NCBI RefSeq assembly: GCF_050624435.1
Contig: NW_027458555.1
Location: forward strand, 186,001-250,000
From: Tenrec ecaudatus
Taxonomy: Eukaryota; Chordata; Mammalia; Afrosoricida; Tenrecidae
DNA: 64,000 nucleotides
Direction of reading: 5' to 3'
Shown here: positions 23,339 to 35,270 of the stretch, piece after piece
Layout of the letters: each line of letters opens with the position of its first letter
How positions within the stretch are numbered: the stretch's first letter is position 1
Position numbers and translations under genes: made by a program
The notes under the pieces: model-generated
Told to the model about the DNA's origin: nothing
The model's database searches: none
Seen by the model: the letters and a program-made list of their open reading frames with translations, nothing else

Positions 23339-24697
23339 AAGGAAGGTAATGGCTGATGCAGTCACTCTCCTCCTGGCTGTGGAGCAGAAATAACCTAGAC
23401 TGTAGGCACAAGGTGGATAGCAGCACGGGGGAACCCCAGGGTGAGGTCTTGTGACTAGCTCTCAGAGGGTCTCTGCAAGCCTGGGGTTATGACCACTTTT
23501 AGACAGTAGATGGAGCAACAGCAATCTAATTGAGAGGAATTACTAATAGGTGGAAGGAGGACAAGCATGATGGTGGGGTAAGGAGGAAGGTAAAAGGAAA
23601 CAGAAGAAAGATCTAGGAAGCAAAGCTATGGATAGTGGTACAAGCATAGGTCTGTGCATATGTAAATACATTAATTCTGAAAAATAGAGGTCTTGACCTA
23701 CATGCATATATTTATAAGGCAATACACTAAGATAGTAGATGGACTTTGGGACTCTGACCAAGCCCTCCCTCAATGCAAGAACACTTTGTTCTATCAACCT
23801 GACCTTCTTTGATGCTCACCATACCAGCATGATCACTGAAGACAAAATGGGTGCATAAGCAAATGTGGTGAAGAAGGAGAAAAGTGCCTGGCTATCAAAA
23901 TATATACCACCTGAGGCCTTAAAGCCTTGAAGTTTAAAAATGGGTATCTAGTAGAGAAGCAACGGGCCCACATGGAAGAAGCACACATCTTGTGTGATCA
24001 TTAGGTGTCAAAGAGATAGGGTAATAGGCTTCATAAGACCCCAAACAAGCAAGCAAAAAAAACCCCAACATATTGCTGAGTATGAGGAGGGTTGTAGTAG
24101 AGACCCCACATCTATCTGTAAACAATGGGACATCCCCTTACAGAAAGGTCACACTGAAAGGATGAGTCAACCCGGGACCAGGATAGCACTGATGAAACAC
24201 AAATATTATTAGGTTCCTTGAGGCTTCCTCATATCCCACTATCATGACTCCAATTCTGCCTTTCCCTGTGGGCTAGACTGGAGCATGTGCACAGGTACAG
24301 AAAAGAGATAAGAGTTCACAACATACCGAATCCAGGAACAGGAATGGGAGTATTAATACCAGTCGGGGAAGCGAAAGGCAGGGAGGAGAGGGGAGGAAGG
24401 GGGAGCCAATCACAATGATAGACACATAATCACACACACACACACCCGGGGGAGAAACACAGAAACCATGGGGGAAGAGAGATAGCAGTCAGTGCAAGAT
24501 ACAAAAATAACAATAATTTAATATTTATCAAGGAGTGACGGGTGGGGGGAGAGGAAGAGAGGGGATAAAAGGAGCTGATACCAAGGTCTCAATGGAAAGT
24601 AAATGTTTAGAAATGAATGATGGAAATATATGTACAAATATTCTTGATACAATTGAAGTATAGATTGTTATGAGTCCCCAATAAAATTATCTTTTAA
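23339..24697 (+). mobile_element. L1 3'-UTR copy, 1.36 kb
   Basis: A 5'-truncated L1 containing about half of the 3' UTR. It ends at a GTCCCCAATAAAATTATCTTTTAAAA-type terminus and is flanked by an exact 16-bp duplication. It has a single copy of the 240-bp module. A short CA tract lies near 24430. Its upstream half extends beyond the segment present in most other tails, which helps join the two halves of the 3' UTR. Confidence 0.85.
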
Positions 24698-24713
24698 AAA
24701 AGTACATGAGATG
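24698..24713 (+). repeat. Right target-site duplication of an L1 tail
   Basis: Exact AAAAGTACATGAGATG copy matching 23323-23338. Confidence 0.9.
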
Positions 24714-26598
24714 GATTAAGGAAAGACATGACTTTCATCCATTCTGTCATCTTGGGCTAGAGCATGGGTTTCAAGCTCTCTAAGTAATGTTAACAGATGA
24801 CAAACAACACAAAGTGGGAGAGGGCTTATTGCCTTGGGGTCTAGGATATCCCATCCATAGTCTTGGTCTTTTAGGGAGACTGGATTAGCTAGTGTCAGGC
24901 CTGGAGCTTGAGAATCATGCTTAACCAGGAACTTGGAGGGAGGAAAACAAAATGAGTGTGGTGGCAAGAGGCTGTGCTTCGATTAGTGAGGGCAGTATTA
25001 GTCTGAATGACTAGTTGGGCATCATTGGCACAGCCCTTTTGCAACCCCCAGGGTGTTTTTGGAGGCAGAGGGGTGTGAGGTTGCAGTTATAGGATAAAGG
25101 GTGAGGGTTTGGGCCCCTCTAAAACTGATCTGCAAGTCATGCTAATAGACAAAGCCACAATTTGTTTTAGACAATCTTGTGCCCAGTTATCATGCATTTC
25201 TTGAATCTAAGTGTCATCATTCCTCTAGGTCTTAAGGACAGCCTTCCAGCTCAGGGCTCTGAGACAGGTTGGTTTCAGAGAAGGTGAGCTTCCAGGTCCC
25301 TCCTTGCTCAGTATTCTTAATCTAAGCTCGACTAAGTATTAACTTCTTCTGGAAAGATTGTTAGGTTATGGGAAATTACAAAACAACTAAAAGGTGATAA
25401 TAAGTTCAATAGATCAATAGATGCATTATACTGGATAAATCTGCCTAACAAGGCCCCTGAAGAGTGTTGAAAAACAATGATGTTACTTTTAGGACTAGGT
25501 TCATCTTACCCAAACCATGGCATTGCCAATTACCTCATATGCATTTACAAGTTGGACATTGAATAAGAAAGAATTAAGAAGAACCAGTGTATTTGAATTG
25601 TAGTGCAGGGGCCTTCAAATGGACAAACAAATATGTCTTGGCAGAAGTAAGGTCAGGGTGCTAGATAGAGATAAGGAGGTGAGAGTTCACATGAAATTCT
25701 TTGGACATGTAAGAAGTGATCAGTCCTTGGAGAAGGATATTTTGTTTGGTAAAGTAAAGGGGTAGTGAAAAATAGGAACCCCTCAACTGAAAGGATTGAT
25801 ACAGTAACTTAGGTAATAGGTTCATTCTAAATTGTGAGAATGCTGCAGGGCTTGGCAGTGTTTCATTCCTTTGTGCACAGGGTCCCTGTGAGATGGAATG
25901 GACTCAATCAGAACTATCAACAAGAAGAACCTCAGAAATTACTAATCAATACCCAAGCAATGCACAAAATACTAAATATTTAGCTATGTTTACAAAAGTT
26001 ATTTCCATGTTATCAAATGCCTGAGAGCTCAAGAGACATTCACTGGAATATAAGCTTATTAAAAACAAGGAATGGGTTTCTTTTGTTAAAAATATAATAA
26101 AATAAAGGTGATGCAAAACCAAGGTGATGCAAAAATTACTGAGGAATTGCTGCTCCTCCTTATACCATTCTTCTGGAGGTTAACTAAAGGACATTTTCTA
26201 AGATCCATACAGCATGTCATATGGCAGAGTATTTTCCAAATTGAGGATCTATTGTGAGGGCATCACACAATGACGTAGGTGTTAGTGACTATCTGTCTGG
26301 CAAGAGGAATGTAAATCATGTCGTCTTCCAAACTGAGCCAGCTGGAAGATCAGAGGGTCCAGCCAGTGCATGGGATCAATGGTAGTTGAATGCATTTTAG
26401 GTTGCTTACAAGGGCTATAATCAATTGAATCAAAATAAAATTCCAGGAGAAATTTCTAGCATAATCAGACCATAGATTAAAGCTTAATACAGAGTACTGA
26501 GCTGGTATGAATAAACACCACTTAACTGTTTGTTAGTTTAAGTTCAAGTTATTGAGTGTAAATATAACAATGGTTGTGAGAGAACACTTACCAATACT
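24714..26598. other. Intergenic DNA with one partial SINE
   Basis: Apart from a SINE tail near 25845-25935, no gene or classified repeat was recognised. Confidence 0.4.
25845..25935 (+). mobile_element. AfroSINE-like SINE tail
   Basis: TTTGTGCACAGGGTCCCTGT followed by GAGATGGAATGGACTCAATC resembles the 3' half of the afrotherian tRNA-SINE (AGGGTCGCTATGAGT-like). The head is missing or unrecognisable. Confidence 0.45.
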
Positions 26599-26608
26599 TC
26601 AATACTTT
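26599..26608 (+). repeat. Left target-site duplication of a short L1 tail
   Basis: TCAATACTTT is repeated at 26754-26763. Confidence 0.7.
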
Positions 26609-26753
26609 CTCTTTTTAAAAAAAATCATTTTATTGAGGGCTCATACAACTCTTAACACAATCCATAACATACATCCATTGTGTCAAGCACATTAGTACAT
26701 CCATTGCCATCATCATTCTCAAAACATTTTCTTTCTGGTTGATCCCTTGGTTA
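26609..26753 (-). mobile_element. Very short L1 3' end
   Basis: The last 145 bp or so of the L1 3' UTR in reverse orientation, beginning CTCTTTTTAAAAAAAATCAT and including CATCATTCTCAAAACATTTT. It is bracketed by a 10-bp duplication. Confidence 0.75.
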
Positions 26754-26763
26754 TCAATACTTT
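26754..26763 (+). repeat. Right target-site duplication of a short L1 tail
   Basis: Exact TCAATACTTT copy matching 26599-26608. Confidence 0.7.
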
Positions 26764-27033
26764 GTATCAAACCAGTAAATACCCTTGACACCAATGTCAG
26801 ATAATGACACTACAAGAAAACTGTAGCGCAATACTGATAATCGATCTACATGAAAAATTCTTTTAAATATTTGGAACAGATTCAGACAACATATTACAAG
26901 GATTATATACCATGATTCATTGAAATTTGTCCCAGAGCATATTTTACATAAGAAAATAAGCACTATAGTGAACCATTGACAGAAAAGAGGGTCAATTGTC
27001 TAAGTAGGCACAGAAAACAAAGTAGGAACATTT

Positions 27034-27046
27034 AAAAAGTCAAAGG
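27034..27046 (+). repeat. Left target-site duplication of an L1 tail
   Basis: AAAAAGTCAAAGG matches AAAAAATCAAAGG at 28008-28020 with one difference. Confidence 0.75.
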
Positions 27047-28007
27047 TATTGGGCCTCTACTCAAGTCTTTCCTCAATGCAAGAATACTTTGTTTTAATAA
27101 TCTGTTATTCTGTGATTCTCATCTTCCCAACAGGATTGCTTAAGGCAAAAGGGGTGTATAAGCAAATATAGTGAAGAAAGCTGATAGTGCCTGGCTATTA
27201 TAAGATATAGCATCTGGTCTCTTAAAGGCTTGAAGTTAAACAGTCGGTCATCTATCTGAGAAGCAACAACGCCCACATGGGAGAAGCACACCAGCCTGTG
27301 TGATCACGAGGTGTCTATGGGATCAGGTATGAGGAATTAGAAGACCCCAAACAATCATACAGATGGAAACAAAGGGTGTTTGATTGGAGACCCAAAGCAC
27401 GTCTTTAGACATTGGACATCCCCTCACAGAGGGGTCACAAGGAAAGAATGAGCCAACCAGTGTACAATAAAGCACCAACAGAACACATACCATTCGTATA
27501 GTTCTTTAAAGCTTGCTTCACCCTACTATCATGACCCCAGTTCTACTTTTCAAATTTGGCTAGACCAGAGCATGTACACTGGTACAGATACGATCCCTCA
27601 ACATAACATATGGAATCCAGGAGAGATAAACCCCTCATAACAATAATGGGAGTAATGATACCATGAAGGTAGGGGAAAGGTGGGGCCACAAGGGGGAGAA
27701 AGGGGAACAGATTGTAAAGATCATCACATAACACTCCCCCAGGGTAATGAACAACAGGAAGTGGGTGAAGGAAAATAGCAGATTGTGTAAGATATGAAAA
27801 CAATAATTTAAAATTGATCAAGGGGTCACAATGATGGGAAGGTGGTGGAGGGAGGGAAACAAAGATGAGCTGATACCAAGGGCTCAAGTAGAAAAAATAA
27901 AATATTTTGAAAATGATGATGGCAATGTATGTACAAATGTGCTAGATAAAATTGATGTGTGCATTATTAAAACAGCTATAAAAGCCCCCAATAAAATAAT
28001 TTAATTT
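27047..28007 (+). mobile_element. L1 3'-UTR copy, about 0.96 kb
   Basis: It starts TATTGGGCCTCTACTCAAG and ends CCCCCAATAAAATAATTTAA. It aligns throughout with the distal L1 3' UTR and has one copy of the 240-bp module. The start point is close to that of the 10.0-kb copy. Confidence 0.85.
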
Positions 28008-28020
28008 AAAAAATCAAAGG
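28008..28020 (+). repeat. Right target-site duplication of an L1 tail
   Basis: AAAAAATCAAAGG matches the left copy at 27034-27046 with one difference. Confidence 0.75.
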
Positions 28021-28389
28021 CTTTTAAAGTTTGGGGGAAAAACTACAACTGTAACATGAAGCAGGTATAGTTCAATATGCTAATATATTCAGTTAAAAAA
28101 GCACCAGCAAATATCATTCTTAGAGGAAAGAGAAAATACCCCACCCCACTTAAGAAATAGGACAGACAGTTTCATTTTCAATACTGTATTAAAAATTCTA
28201 TAGTATTTTCTAGATAGACCAATCATAAATGGAATGCTTTTTAAAGGAAGAAAAGAGGCTTCCAAAGAGAAGAAATACTAATTCCTCTAATCATCACAAT
28301 TTAATGATATTTTACATAACAGATTTCAAATATACCATAAATATTACAGGTAATAAATAGTTTAAAAGTTGTAGGCTACATTTCAACAC

Positions 28390-29075
28390 ACAAAAATAAT
28401 TTTTGCCACTGAACTCTCTAACCATTAACTACAAATCTCCAAATCTGAAACCATTAACCCTTACACCTTAATATGCTAAGCGTGCTTACAACACACTAAT
28501 AACCTCCTAATGCACTGACCCCCTAAGTACATGAAAAAGCCCCTTACCACCCAGAACTCTTAACACCCTGAGCATCCCCTGACACCCACAAGAAACTTGA
28601 CATGCTTAACAAATCCTACCACAATACACTCTTAACCTAGGCTAATGCATTTATCCCAATGTTTAAAACCAGGTCAAAGGTTGAATATATTTTACAACCT
28701 GAAACCTAACTTCATGACCATAAACCTCAAATTCAGAAATGCAACCCAGAAAACAAGAATCCTTAAACCATAAATCTACATCTTCATACCTTAACACATA
28801 AGCCCCTAATAAACTCCAAACACAATCTGTTAGCCCCTACTGAACTCCAAACATAACCTTCAAAACATAAAACCCTTTAACATGTCCACTAACATCTGAC
28901 TCATGACACTTGATTCCTATTTCTATTTCTTGGCAATTGTTCTTGAACCTGGAACACTGATTAATCCCAGGATTTAGATGCTAATCTTTAAGTACAGACT
29001 CTCATTCAAGCACACTACAAGCCTAAACAGAACCCCAAACCTAATCCATCAAAAAACTAATGTTGCTAATTATGT
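28390..29075. repeat. G-poor, C/A-rich tract with degenerate telomere-like motifs
   Basis: The plus strand is markedly short of G for almost 700 bp. It is full of irregular motifs such as CCATTAACCCTTACACCTTA, ACCTCCTAATG and AGCCCCTAATAAACTCCAAA. One unit appears twice in tandem (AGCCCCTAATAAACTCCAAAC and AGCCCCTACTGAACTCCAAAC, near 28802-28853). It could be a highly degraded telomere-type or subtelomeric satellite, or chance compositional bias. Confidence 0.4.
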
Positions 29076-29565
29076 ATATGGAGCTGTCTTCTCTCTCAGA
29101 TTTTACACAAACAAGAACTTGGGTAGGTTGGCAGGCAAACTAAGAATCACAAACACATTTTCAGTTAATTTTAAGTAATTTGCATCTGGTTCAAGGAACT
29201 TAGGAAAACAAAGAAGTGTTATATAAAGTTTAAATATGACAAATAGCATCATGGTCAAGGGCTATCACAGGTCCCTTGCTCATCTCTGATCTACTGTGTG
29301 CTGGCCTCAAGGAGTCTTTTCTGCTGTTAGACATATGCAGGGATGGTACCCAGTAAGCCAGATGCCTGAGGGTTGAATCGTATTTACGCACGAATTTGTA
29401 GATCACTATTTATCCTGGTTTATCCCTGGAGGATAGAGTGAAACCCATGTTAAATAAAACAAAATACTTACTGGTTATTCTTTCATTTACCCCCTTGCTC
29501 TCCTCATTCCCAGGGGACACTCACATCACCAGAGATGGAGGAGGTAGCAAATTAAAGGTGCTTAC

Positions 29566-29618
29566 CTTGGAATCTGTGACTCCACTTTTGAAAATTGATC
29601 TTGGCCTTTCTCTCAGAC
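29566..29618 (-). other. Exon-like block of an unidentified minus-strand gene
   Basis: On the minus strand a strong acceptor (TCTTTTTTTCCTAG) is followed by 53 bp and a consensus donor (AAG, then GTAAGC). Two frames are open, one reading LRERPRSIFKSGVTDSK. I do not recognise it. Its pairing with the block at 30073-30205 on the same strand and its GC-rich setting are the only support for a gene here. Confidence 0.3.
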
Positions 29619-30072
29619 CTAGGAAAAAAAGACTCAGAGGAAGAATTTGCACACCCCCTTAAATAGAGAGACCTGTCAACCCTAAAATATTTGGGTCCAT
29701 GTCTCTTGGAGATTCCTGTGAGTTAACGTTTTAAGCTCACAAGACATACTTCAAGCAGGAGCTCTATTTTCACCCCAAGCGGGAAAGGTGTCAATTCCAG
29801 GGACACCTGTGTGTCCAGTACCAGGAACTGTCACTCACAGCACACTGGGGATCTCCTCTCATGAAGACACAAGTCCTCGAAGAGGTCTCAGGAGAACAAC
29901 AGCGGACCAAGCTCTCTCTGATGCTGGCCTGGAAATTAATACCTTTGATTCAACCCCAGGGACTTCCACAGGCAAACCAGAATATTCCTTCCTGAACCTG
30001 TCTTACATGTCTACCGGCTGAGAGTACCTGTCTTAAGATAGTGCCCCCTCCCCAGGTTCCAGGGTCTCTTAC

Positions 30073-30205
30073 CTTTAGGACACACAAAACATCCAAGCAC
30101 GGATGATCCGCTGTCTTTCCACACAGCATACCCTGATCTGAGATCCAGATCCACCCCAATCTCAGCACCTTGAATTATCTGCCTCACCTGGGTCCTGCGA
30201 GTGAC
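30073..30205 (-). other. Second exon-like block, same strand
   Basis: The acceptor CTGCTTTATTCCCCAG precedes a 133-bp block ending AAAG with donor GTAAGA. Only one frame is open across all of it, and it includes AEIGVDLDLRSGYAVWKDSG followed by SSVLGCFVCPK. No family was recognised. If real it would lie upstream of the 29.6-kb block in a minus-strand gene or gene relic. Both blocks could also be chance splice-site matches. Confidence 0.3.
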
Positions 30206-30378
30206 CTGGGGAATAAAGCAGGGAAGGTAGAGACAAGTTAAATCACAATCACCTGTAATTACTTCAGCATGATTAGTAAATCAACAGCTGAAGGCAGATT
30301 AGACCCTAGGTAGATTGGTTTACATTGCTGTAGTGAGGCATTCTTAGCTAGTGCTTGGGAGCCCCGAGAACATCTTTG

Positions 30379-30386
30379 TTCACACA

Positions 30387-30433
<47 letters not shown>

Positions 30434-30456
30434 GCGCGTGCGCGCATGCACGCGCA
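30379..30456. repeat. (CA)n then (CG)n microsatellite
   Basis: A CACACA tract passes directly into alternating CGCGCG and then GTGCGCGCATGCACGCGC. Long alternating purine-pyrimidine tracts of this type readily adopt Z-DNA. Confidence 0.85.
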
Positions 30457-30841
30457 AGCATTCATTTAAATGGTAGCAGGCAATAACATCCTAAAGAGAA
30501 TGGGGAGCCTAAAGGAAAATAAGAGACAATGGATAATATTTAACATCAAATCAGAGCACAACTAAATCCCACAGCCTACCACTGTGTTCTCTATATTTGC
30601 TCCATTAGAAAATGTAATATTTGCTGACCCTTTTTCTGTTAATCTCTATTATCAGATTAGGCGTGTTCATTAGTAAATTACCTCTTTGGCAAACTTCATT
30701 CTTCAGTGATCAACCTTGATTATCCTTTATGTTTTAAATATGTTTTCTCACACTTCAGATTTGAACTGCTTAAAACTTCACATTTTTTATTTATGAGTAC
30801 TCAGAGGGCATTATACCATTGTGGCAGAACATAATAACTAA

Positions 30842-30855
30842 TGAAAACTAATTGA
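30842..30855 (+). repeat. Left target-site duplication of an L1 tail
   Basis: GAAAACTAATTGAC matches GAAAACCAATTGAC near 31905 with one difference. Confidence 0.75.
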
Positions 30856-31900
30856 CAGTCTTGGGTCTTAGGAACTTGAAGGTAAGCAAGTGGGCATCTA
30901 GCTCAGAAGCAACAAAGCCTAAATGGAAGAAGCAAACCAGCTTTTGTGATCACAAGGTGCCAAAAGAATCAGTTATCAGGCATCAGAGAACAAAAAAATC
31001 ATATCATTGCATTCTCCTCTCCGCGATAGGGTCGCTTAAGACAATTGGATGCATAAGCAAATGTGGTGAAGAAAGCTGATGATACCCAGCTATCGAAAGA
31101 TATAGCATCTGGTGTCTTAAAGGCTTGAAGGTAAACAAGCAGCCACCTATTTCAGAAACAACAAAGCCCACATGGAAGAAACACACCAGCTTGTGTGATC
31201 ACGAGTTGTCAAAGGGATGAGATATTAGGTATCAAAGAACAAAACACTGTGTAATTGTGAATGAGGGGGGTGAGGAGTGGGGACCTTAAGCCCATATGTA
31301 GGCAACTTGGCATCCACTTATGAAAGGGTCTCAGGGAGGAGATGAGCCAATGAGGGTGCAGTGTAGCAACCATGAAACACAACTTTCCTGTCTAGTTCCT
31401 AAATGCTTCTCCCCCCACCCCCCTCCCCCACTCCCCCACTCTCATGATCCCAAGTCTACCTTACAAATCTGGCTAGACCAGAGGATGTACTTTGGTACAG
31501 ATAGGAACTAGAAACACAGGGAATCCAGGATGCATGATCCCCTCAGGACCAGTGGTGAGCATGGCAATACTAGGAAGGTGGCGTGGAAAGGGAGAACAGA
31601 TTACAGGGATCTACATATAACTTCCTCCCTGGGGGATGGACAACAAAAAAAAAGTGGGTGAAGGGAGACGTCAAACAGTATAAGATATGACAAAAATTTA
31701 TAAATTATCAAGGGTTCTTGACTGAGAGGGAGAGTGGGTAGGGAAGGGGAAAAAATGAGGAGCTGATGCCAGGGGCTTAAGTGGAGAGCAAATGTTTTGA
31801 GGATGAGGGCAAGGAATGTAAAAATGTGCTTTATACAATGGATATATGTATGGATTGTGATAAGAGTTGTATTAGCCCCTAATAAAATGATTAACAAATA
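30856..31900 (+). mobile_element. L1 3'-UTR copy with parts of two modules
   Basis: The copy begins inside the first 240-bp module (GTCTTAGGAACTTGAAGG) and then shows a complete second module (31005-31250, with TGTCTTAAAGGCTTGAAGG). It ends at CCCCTAATAAAATGATTAAC. This places it in the same two-module subgroup as the L1s at 40.7-50.9 kb. Confidence 0.85.
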
Positions 31901-31913
31901 AAAAGAAAACCAA

Positions 31914-32386
31914 TTGACTAATTATAAATTTGTATTGGCTTAATTATATCTTTTTAGTCTGTTTCTCATTTGAGGATATTTTAATGCAGTGAATTCACAA
32001 CGGATGGTGAGTTATCTTGTATTCACAGTTATTGGCAAAAAAAACACCTGGTTGACAGTGTCTAGAGGCAATCTGATATATTTCGCTAGGAAAAATGAGT
32101 ATATTTAACTATAACGCATAAAATAAATAAGTAATGTGTAAATATTGTGGGGTTTTCCCCTAAAAATCCAGCGAATTGCACTTTTTCAATAAAACACACA
32201 TTTTCATCTGTACAGTTTCCACAGCAAAACAAGATTTTCCAAATTAGAGATAAAATATTTTAGTTGTATCAATAGTATTGACATGTTCAAAGAAAGTTTT
32301 GGGTCGATGCATACCAATGCTCAGTTTAAAAATTTTTAAGATTGATTCGTGGATAATATTTTCTCAAGTTAACATTTGCTGGAATT
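31914..32386. other. Intergenic DNA between two L1 tails
   Basis: AT-rich, no gene recognised. Confidence 0.4.
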
Positions 32387-32401
32387 AAGAAAATCTGTGG
32401 G
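32387..32401 (+). repeat. Left target-site duplication of an L1 tail
   Basis: AAGAAAATCTGTGGG matches AAGAAAATCTATGGG at 33017-33031 with one difference. Confidence 0.8.
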
Positions 32402-33016
32402 AGACTCAAAGCCCATCGGTAGGCAACTGGGAACTCCCTTGATGATGGATTTTGGGGACGAGATGTGCCAGTCAGGGTGCAGGGTAGCAATGATGAAACA
32501 TATAACTTTCCTCTAGTTCTTAAATGCTTCCTCCCCCCACTATCATGATTCCAATTCTACCTTAAAATTCTGGCTAGACCAGAGGATATGCATTGGTACA
32601 GATAGCAACTGGAAACACAGGTAATCCAGGACAGATGACTCCTTCAGGACCAGTGGTGAGAATGGCGATGCCTGGAGTGCGGAGGAAATGTGGGGTAGAA
32701 AGGGGAACAGATTACAAGAATCTACATAAAGCCTCCTCATTGGGGGATTGACAGCAGAAAAGAGGGTAGGTGGAGACATCAGACAGTGTAACATGTGACA
32801 TAATTATAATTTATGAATTATGAAGGTTTTATGAGGGAGGGGGGAGTAGGGAAGGAGGGGGAAAATGAGCAGCTGATATTAAGGGTTCAAGTATAAGGCA
32901 AATGTTTTGAGAATGATGGCAACAAATGTACATATATGCTTGGCATAATGGATGTATGTATGGATTGTCATAAGGATTCTATGAGCTCCCAATAAAATGA
33001 TTTTTTAAAAAAGGAA
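32402..33016 (+). mobile_element. L1 3'-UTR copy, 615 bp
   Basis: It begins AGACTCAAAGCCCATCGG, downstream of the 240-bp module, and ends CTCCCAATAAAATGATTTTTT. Flanking duplications mark it as an independent insertion. Confidence 0.85.
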
Positions 33017-33031
33017 AAGAAAATCTATGGG
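33017..33031 (+). repeat. Right target-site duplication of an L1 tail
   Basis: AAGAAAATCTATGGG after the A-rich end, matching 32387-32401 with one difference. Confidence 0.8.
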
Positions 33032-33332
33032 TAACTTTTCATCCTCACTTTAGTTGGCTATAAAATATGAGTATATTTTTGCATGTACAAAGAATAAAAT
33101 ATTACAATGAGTAAAATAATGTTCAACTGAGGAACGCCCTTCTAGCATCCCTGTCAACAAGTTTAACCAGGTTAAACCACCACAATGACTTTCTACAATG
33201 ATTCATTATCAAGTTTATGAAATTGAATGTCTCATTTATGAAAACATATTTGCATATGTTCAATTTTAGATACTGTACCTGATCTCTTCACATAGTAGCA
33301 AACAATCATAGTTCCATTGGTCTACACTCTTG

Positions 33333-33985
33333 ATGTTGTTAGTTTATTGTGCCAACTTGGCCAATAAACACGTCAGATTAATTGAAGGGCAGAGAGATAA
33401 ATGGCTCAGCGAGCCTCACCTTTCTTGTCTCTTGCTCTTTGATCATCAGATCAGTGTGTGGCTGCCTTGCTTGATCTGTGCATCAATTTGCAAGCTACAC
33501 TACCAGTTGGACAACTAAGCCGTGGACTGTGTCGCTGTAATTTGAGGTTCCTTCAAGACCTGCTTTGCCACACTATTAGAATATACATTTCTTGAGCTGG
33601 GAACTGTCGGACACTGTCATCTGGCTGACTGTTGGTGACCTACCTGCCTTGCTGTTTGCTTCCTGTGACTGGATAGCCTGAATTGCTCTACAGAGGACTA
33701 CCTGGTGGTCCTCAAGATTTGAAGGATCCCCAGTGTCTCAAAGACTGTCTCATGGGAGTGAGCTGCACTGAGCCATTTGTGCTGCTTTATAGATTGTTTA
33801 TTTCTTATGTTATCTTTCTCTCTCTAGCATTATATTAATCAATGATAATATAATTAGCATTCTATAATTTATATATTAATTACATAATATATAATTGATA
33901 ATGCTAATAATTATATAAACTATAATAATCTATAGTTATTAGCATTATGGTTTTGTTTCTCTAGAGAATACTATATAACATAATT
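33333..33985 (+). repeat. Unnamed dispersed repeat, copy 1
   Basis: It shares its start (AATAAACACGTCAGATTAAT, TGAAGGGCAGAGAGATAAAT) and its end (TTTTGTTTCTCTAGAGAATAC) with a second copy at 57205-57712. The left end TGTTAGTTTATTG and the reverse complement of the right end of copy 2 (TGTTAGTTTGGG) agree for nine bases. That agreement suggests short terminal inverted repeats and a non-autonomous DNA transposon. Copy 1 carries an AT-rich insert near 33825-33955. I cannot name the family. Confidence 0.6.
33898..33948. repeat. AT-rich inverted repeat inside the dispersed repeat
   Basis: ATAATGCTAATAA (33898-33910) and TTATTAGCATTAT (33936-33948) are exact 13-bp inverted arms separated by 25 bp of AT-rich DNA. 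Confidence 0.75.
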
Positions 33986-35270
33986 GATAATGCATGTTCA
34001 TATGCTCAATAAATTTGTAAAATATATATATATATGCTCACCTCAGCCCCATGATGCAAAGACCAAGGTTTATTAAGTGCATCCACTTCATTGGGGGAAA
34101 TGTGGTAAGAGAAAAAGTGCAGAGAAGATCATGGAGGCGGGAGGATCACTCAGCTAAGACGCAAATCTTACCCTGAGAGAAGGAACAAAAAATGAGGTAA
34201 GAAAAACTTCCTTAAATGTCAGTGTAACCCAGCAGATGTCCAATAATTTGATCAGCTTACCTCAATACAAAATCACTCTAGAGAACCACCTTCTTTATCA
34301 CAGACAAACGTTTATGCTTTGCTATTCTTCTTCTTGACTTGGGCTCACCCTTAGAACTGTCAGGGCTACAAACCAGGCAGTAGAATTCAGAAGCGATGTT
34401 TCTGCCTTGTCTCCTTATGCTCATTGTGTTGGAAAGGAATTACCTTCTTAGATTTGATTCTGCTGTTATATGTTTATATATGAAAACGTGTATGTATTTT
34501 CTAATAAGATACATTGACATGTAGGATGTCCTTTCTTTAGGATGAGATTGTAAGAAATCTTTCCTCTTAATGACATTCTCATAGGTAATAATTTCAAATT
34601 TTGTTTCCAAATAGCATCCTGCTCTTCTTTGCTTAGGACTTTCATTACATTTCCTGAAAATCATCTCACTCTTCTCTCTTTAGTTCTTTTTAAAGATAAA
34701 TATTCAGTTCGTTTTTGGAGTTAGTTATCTCAGCCCATTAGATTCCCATTTGACGTTTTCCTCAAAGATATTTCAGGGACATTAATTGTATATATTCCTA
34801 CCCTGTTATTATTATTTCATGCTACTCTCCACAGAAGTCAAAGACATTGACTTCCTCTATACATTCTTCTCTCCCATACTGATCGAACTCCTATGCCCTT
34901 ATCATCTCATCTACTGATAACAGAGGGAGTAGTTTAATCATATCACCTACTATGAGGAAGGCAGTTGAAGCTGATTACTTGCTTAAAGACTTATAATCTA
35001 GAGACCATAAGGATTTCTACTCTGTCTTTCAGGGACACTATGAGCCAGAATTAACATAACAAGAGTGGGCAATTGAGTTTGTTGATTTGATTCTTATTTT
35101 ATTTGCTGTTTTCTTTATTTTTTTCCCCTGTATGTCAACACAACTCTGATGGAATCTAGGGGAAACTTGAGTAAGCCTTGGTGATCTCCCCTTCAGGATC
35201 TGCACTCAGTTTCAGTAACAACTGTGTGTCCTATGTATGTAGTTTCCAGGGTAGGGCTTTCAGTGGGTTG
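33986..35270. other. Intergenic DNA, nothing recognised
   Basis: A short TA run lies near 34020-34033. No gene or classified repeat was recognised. Confidence 0.4.
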
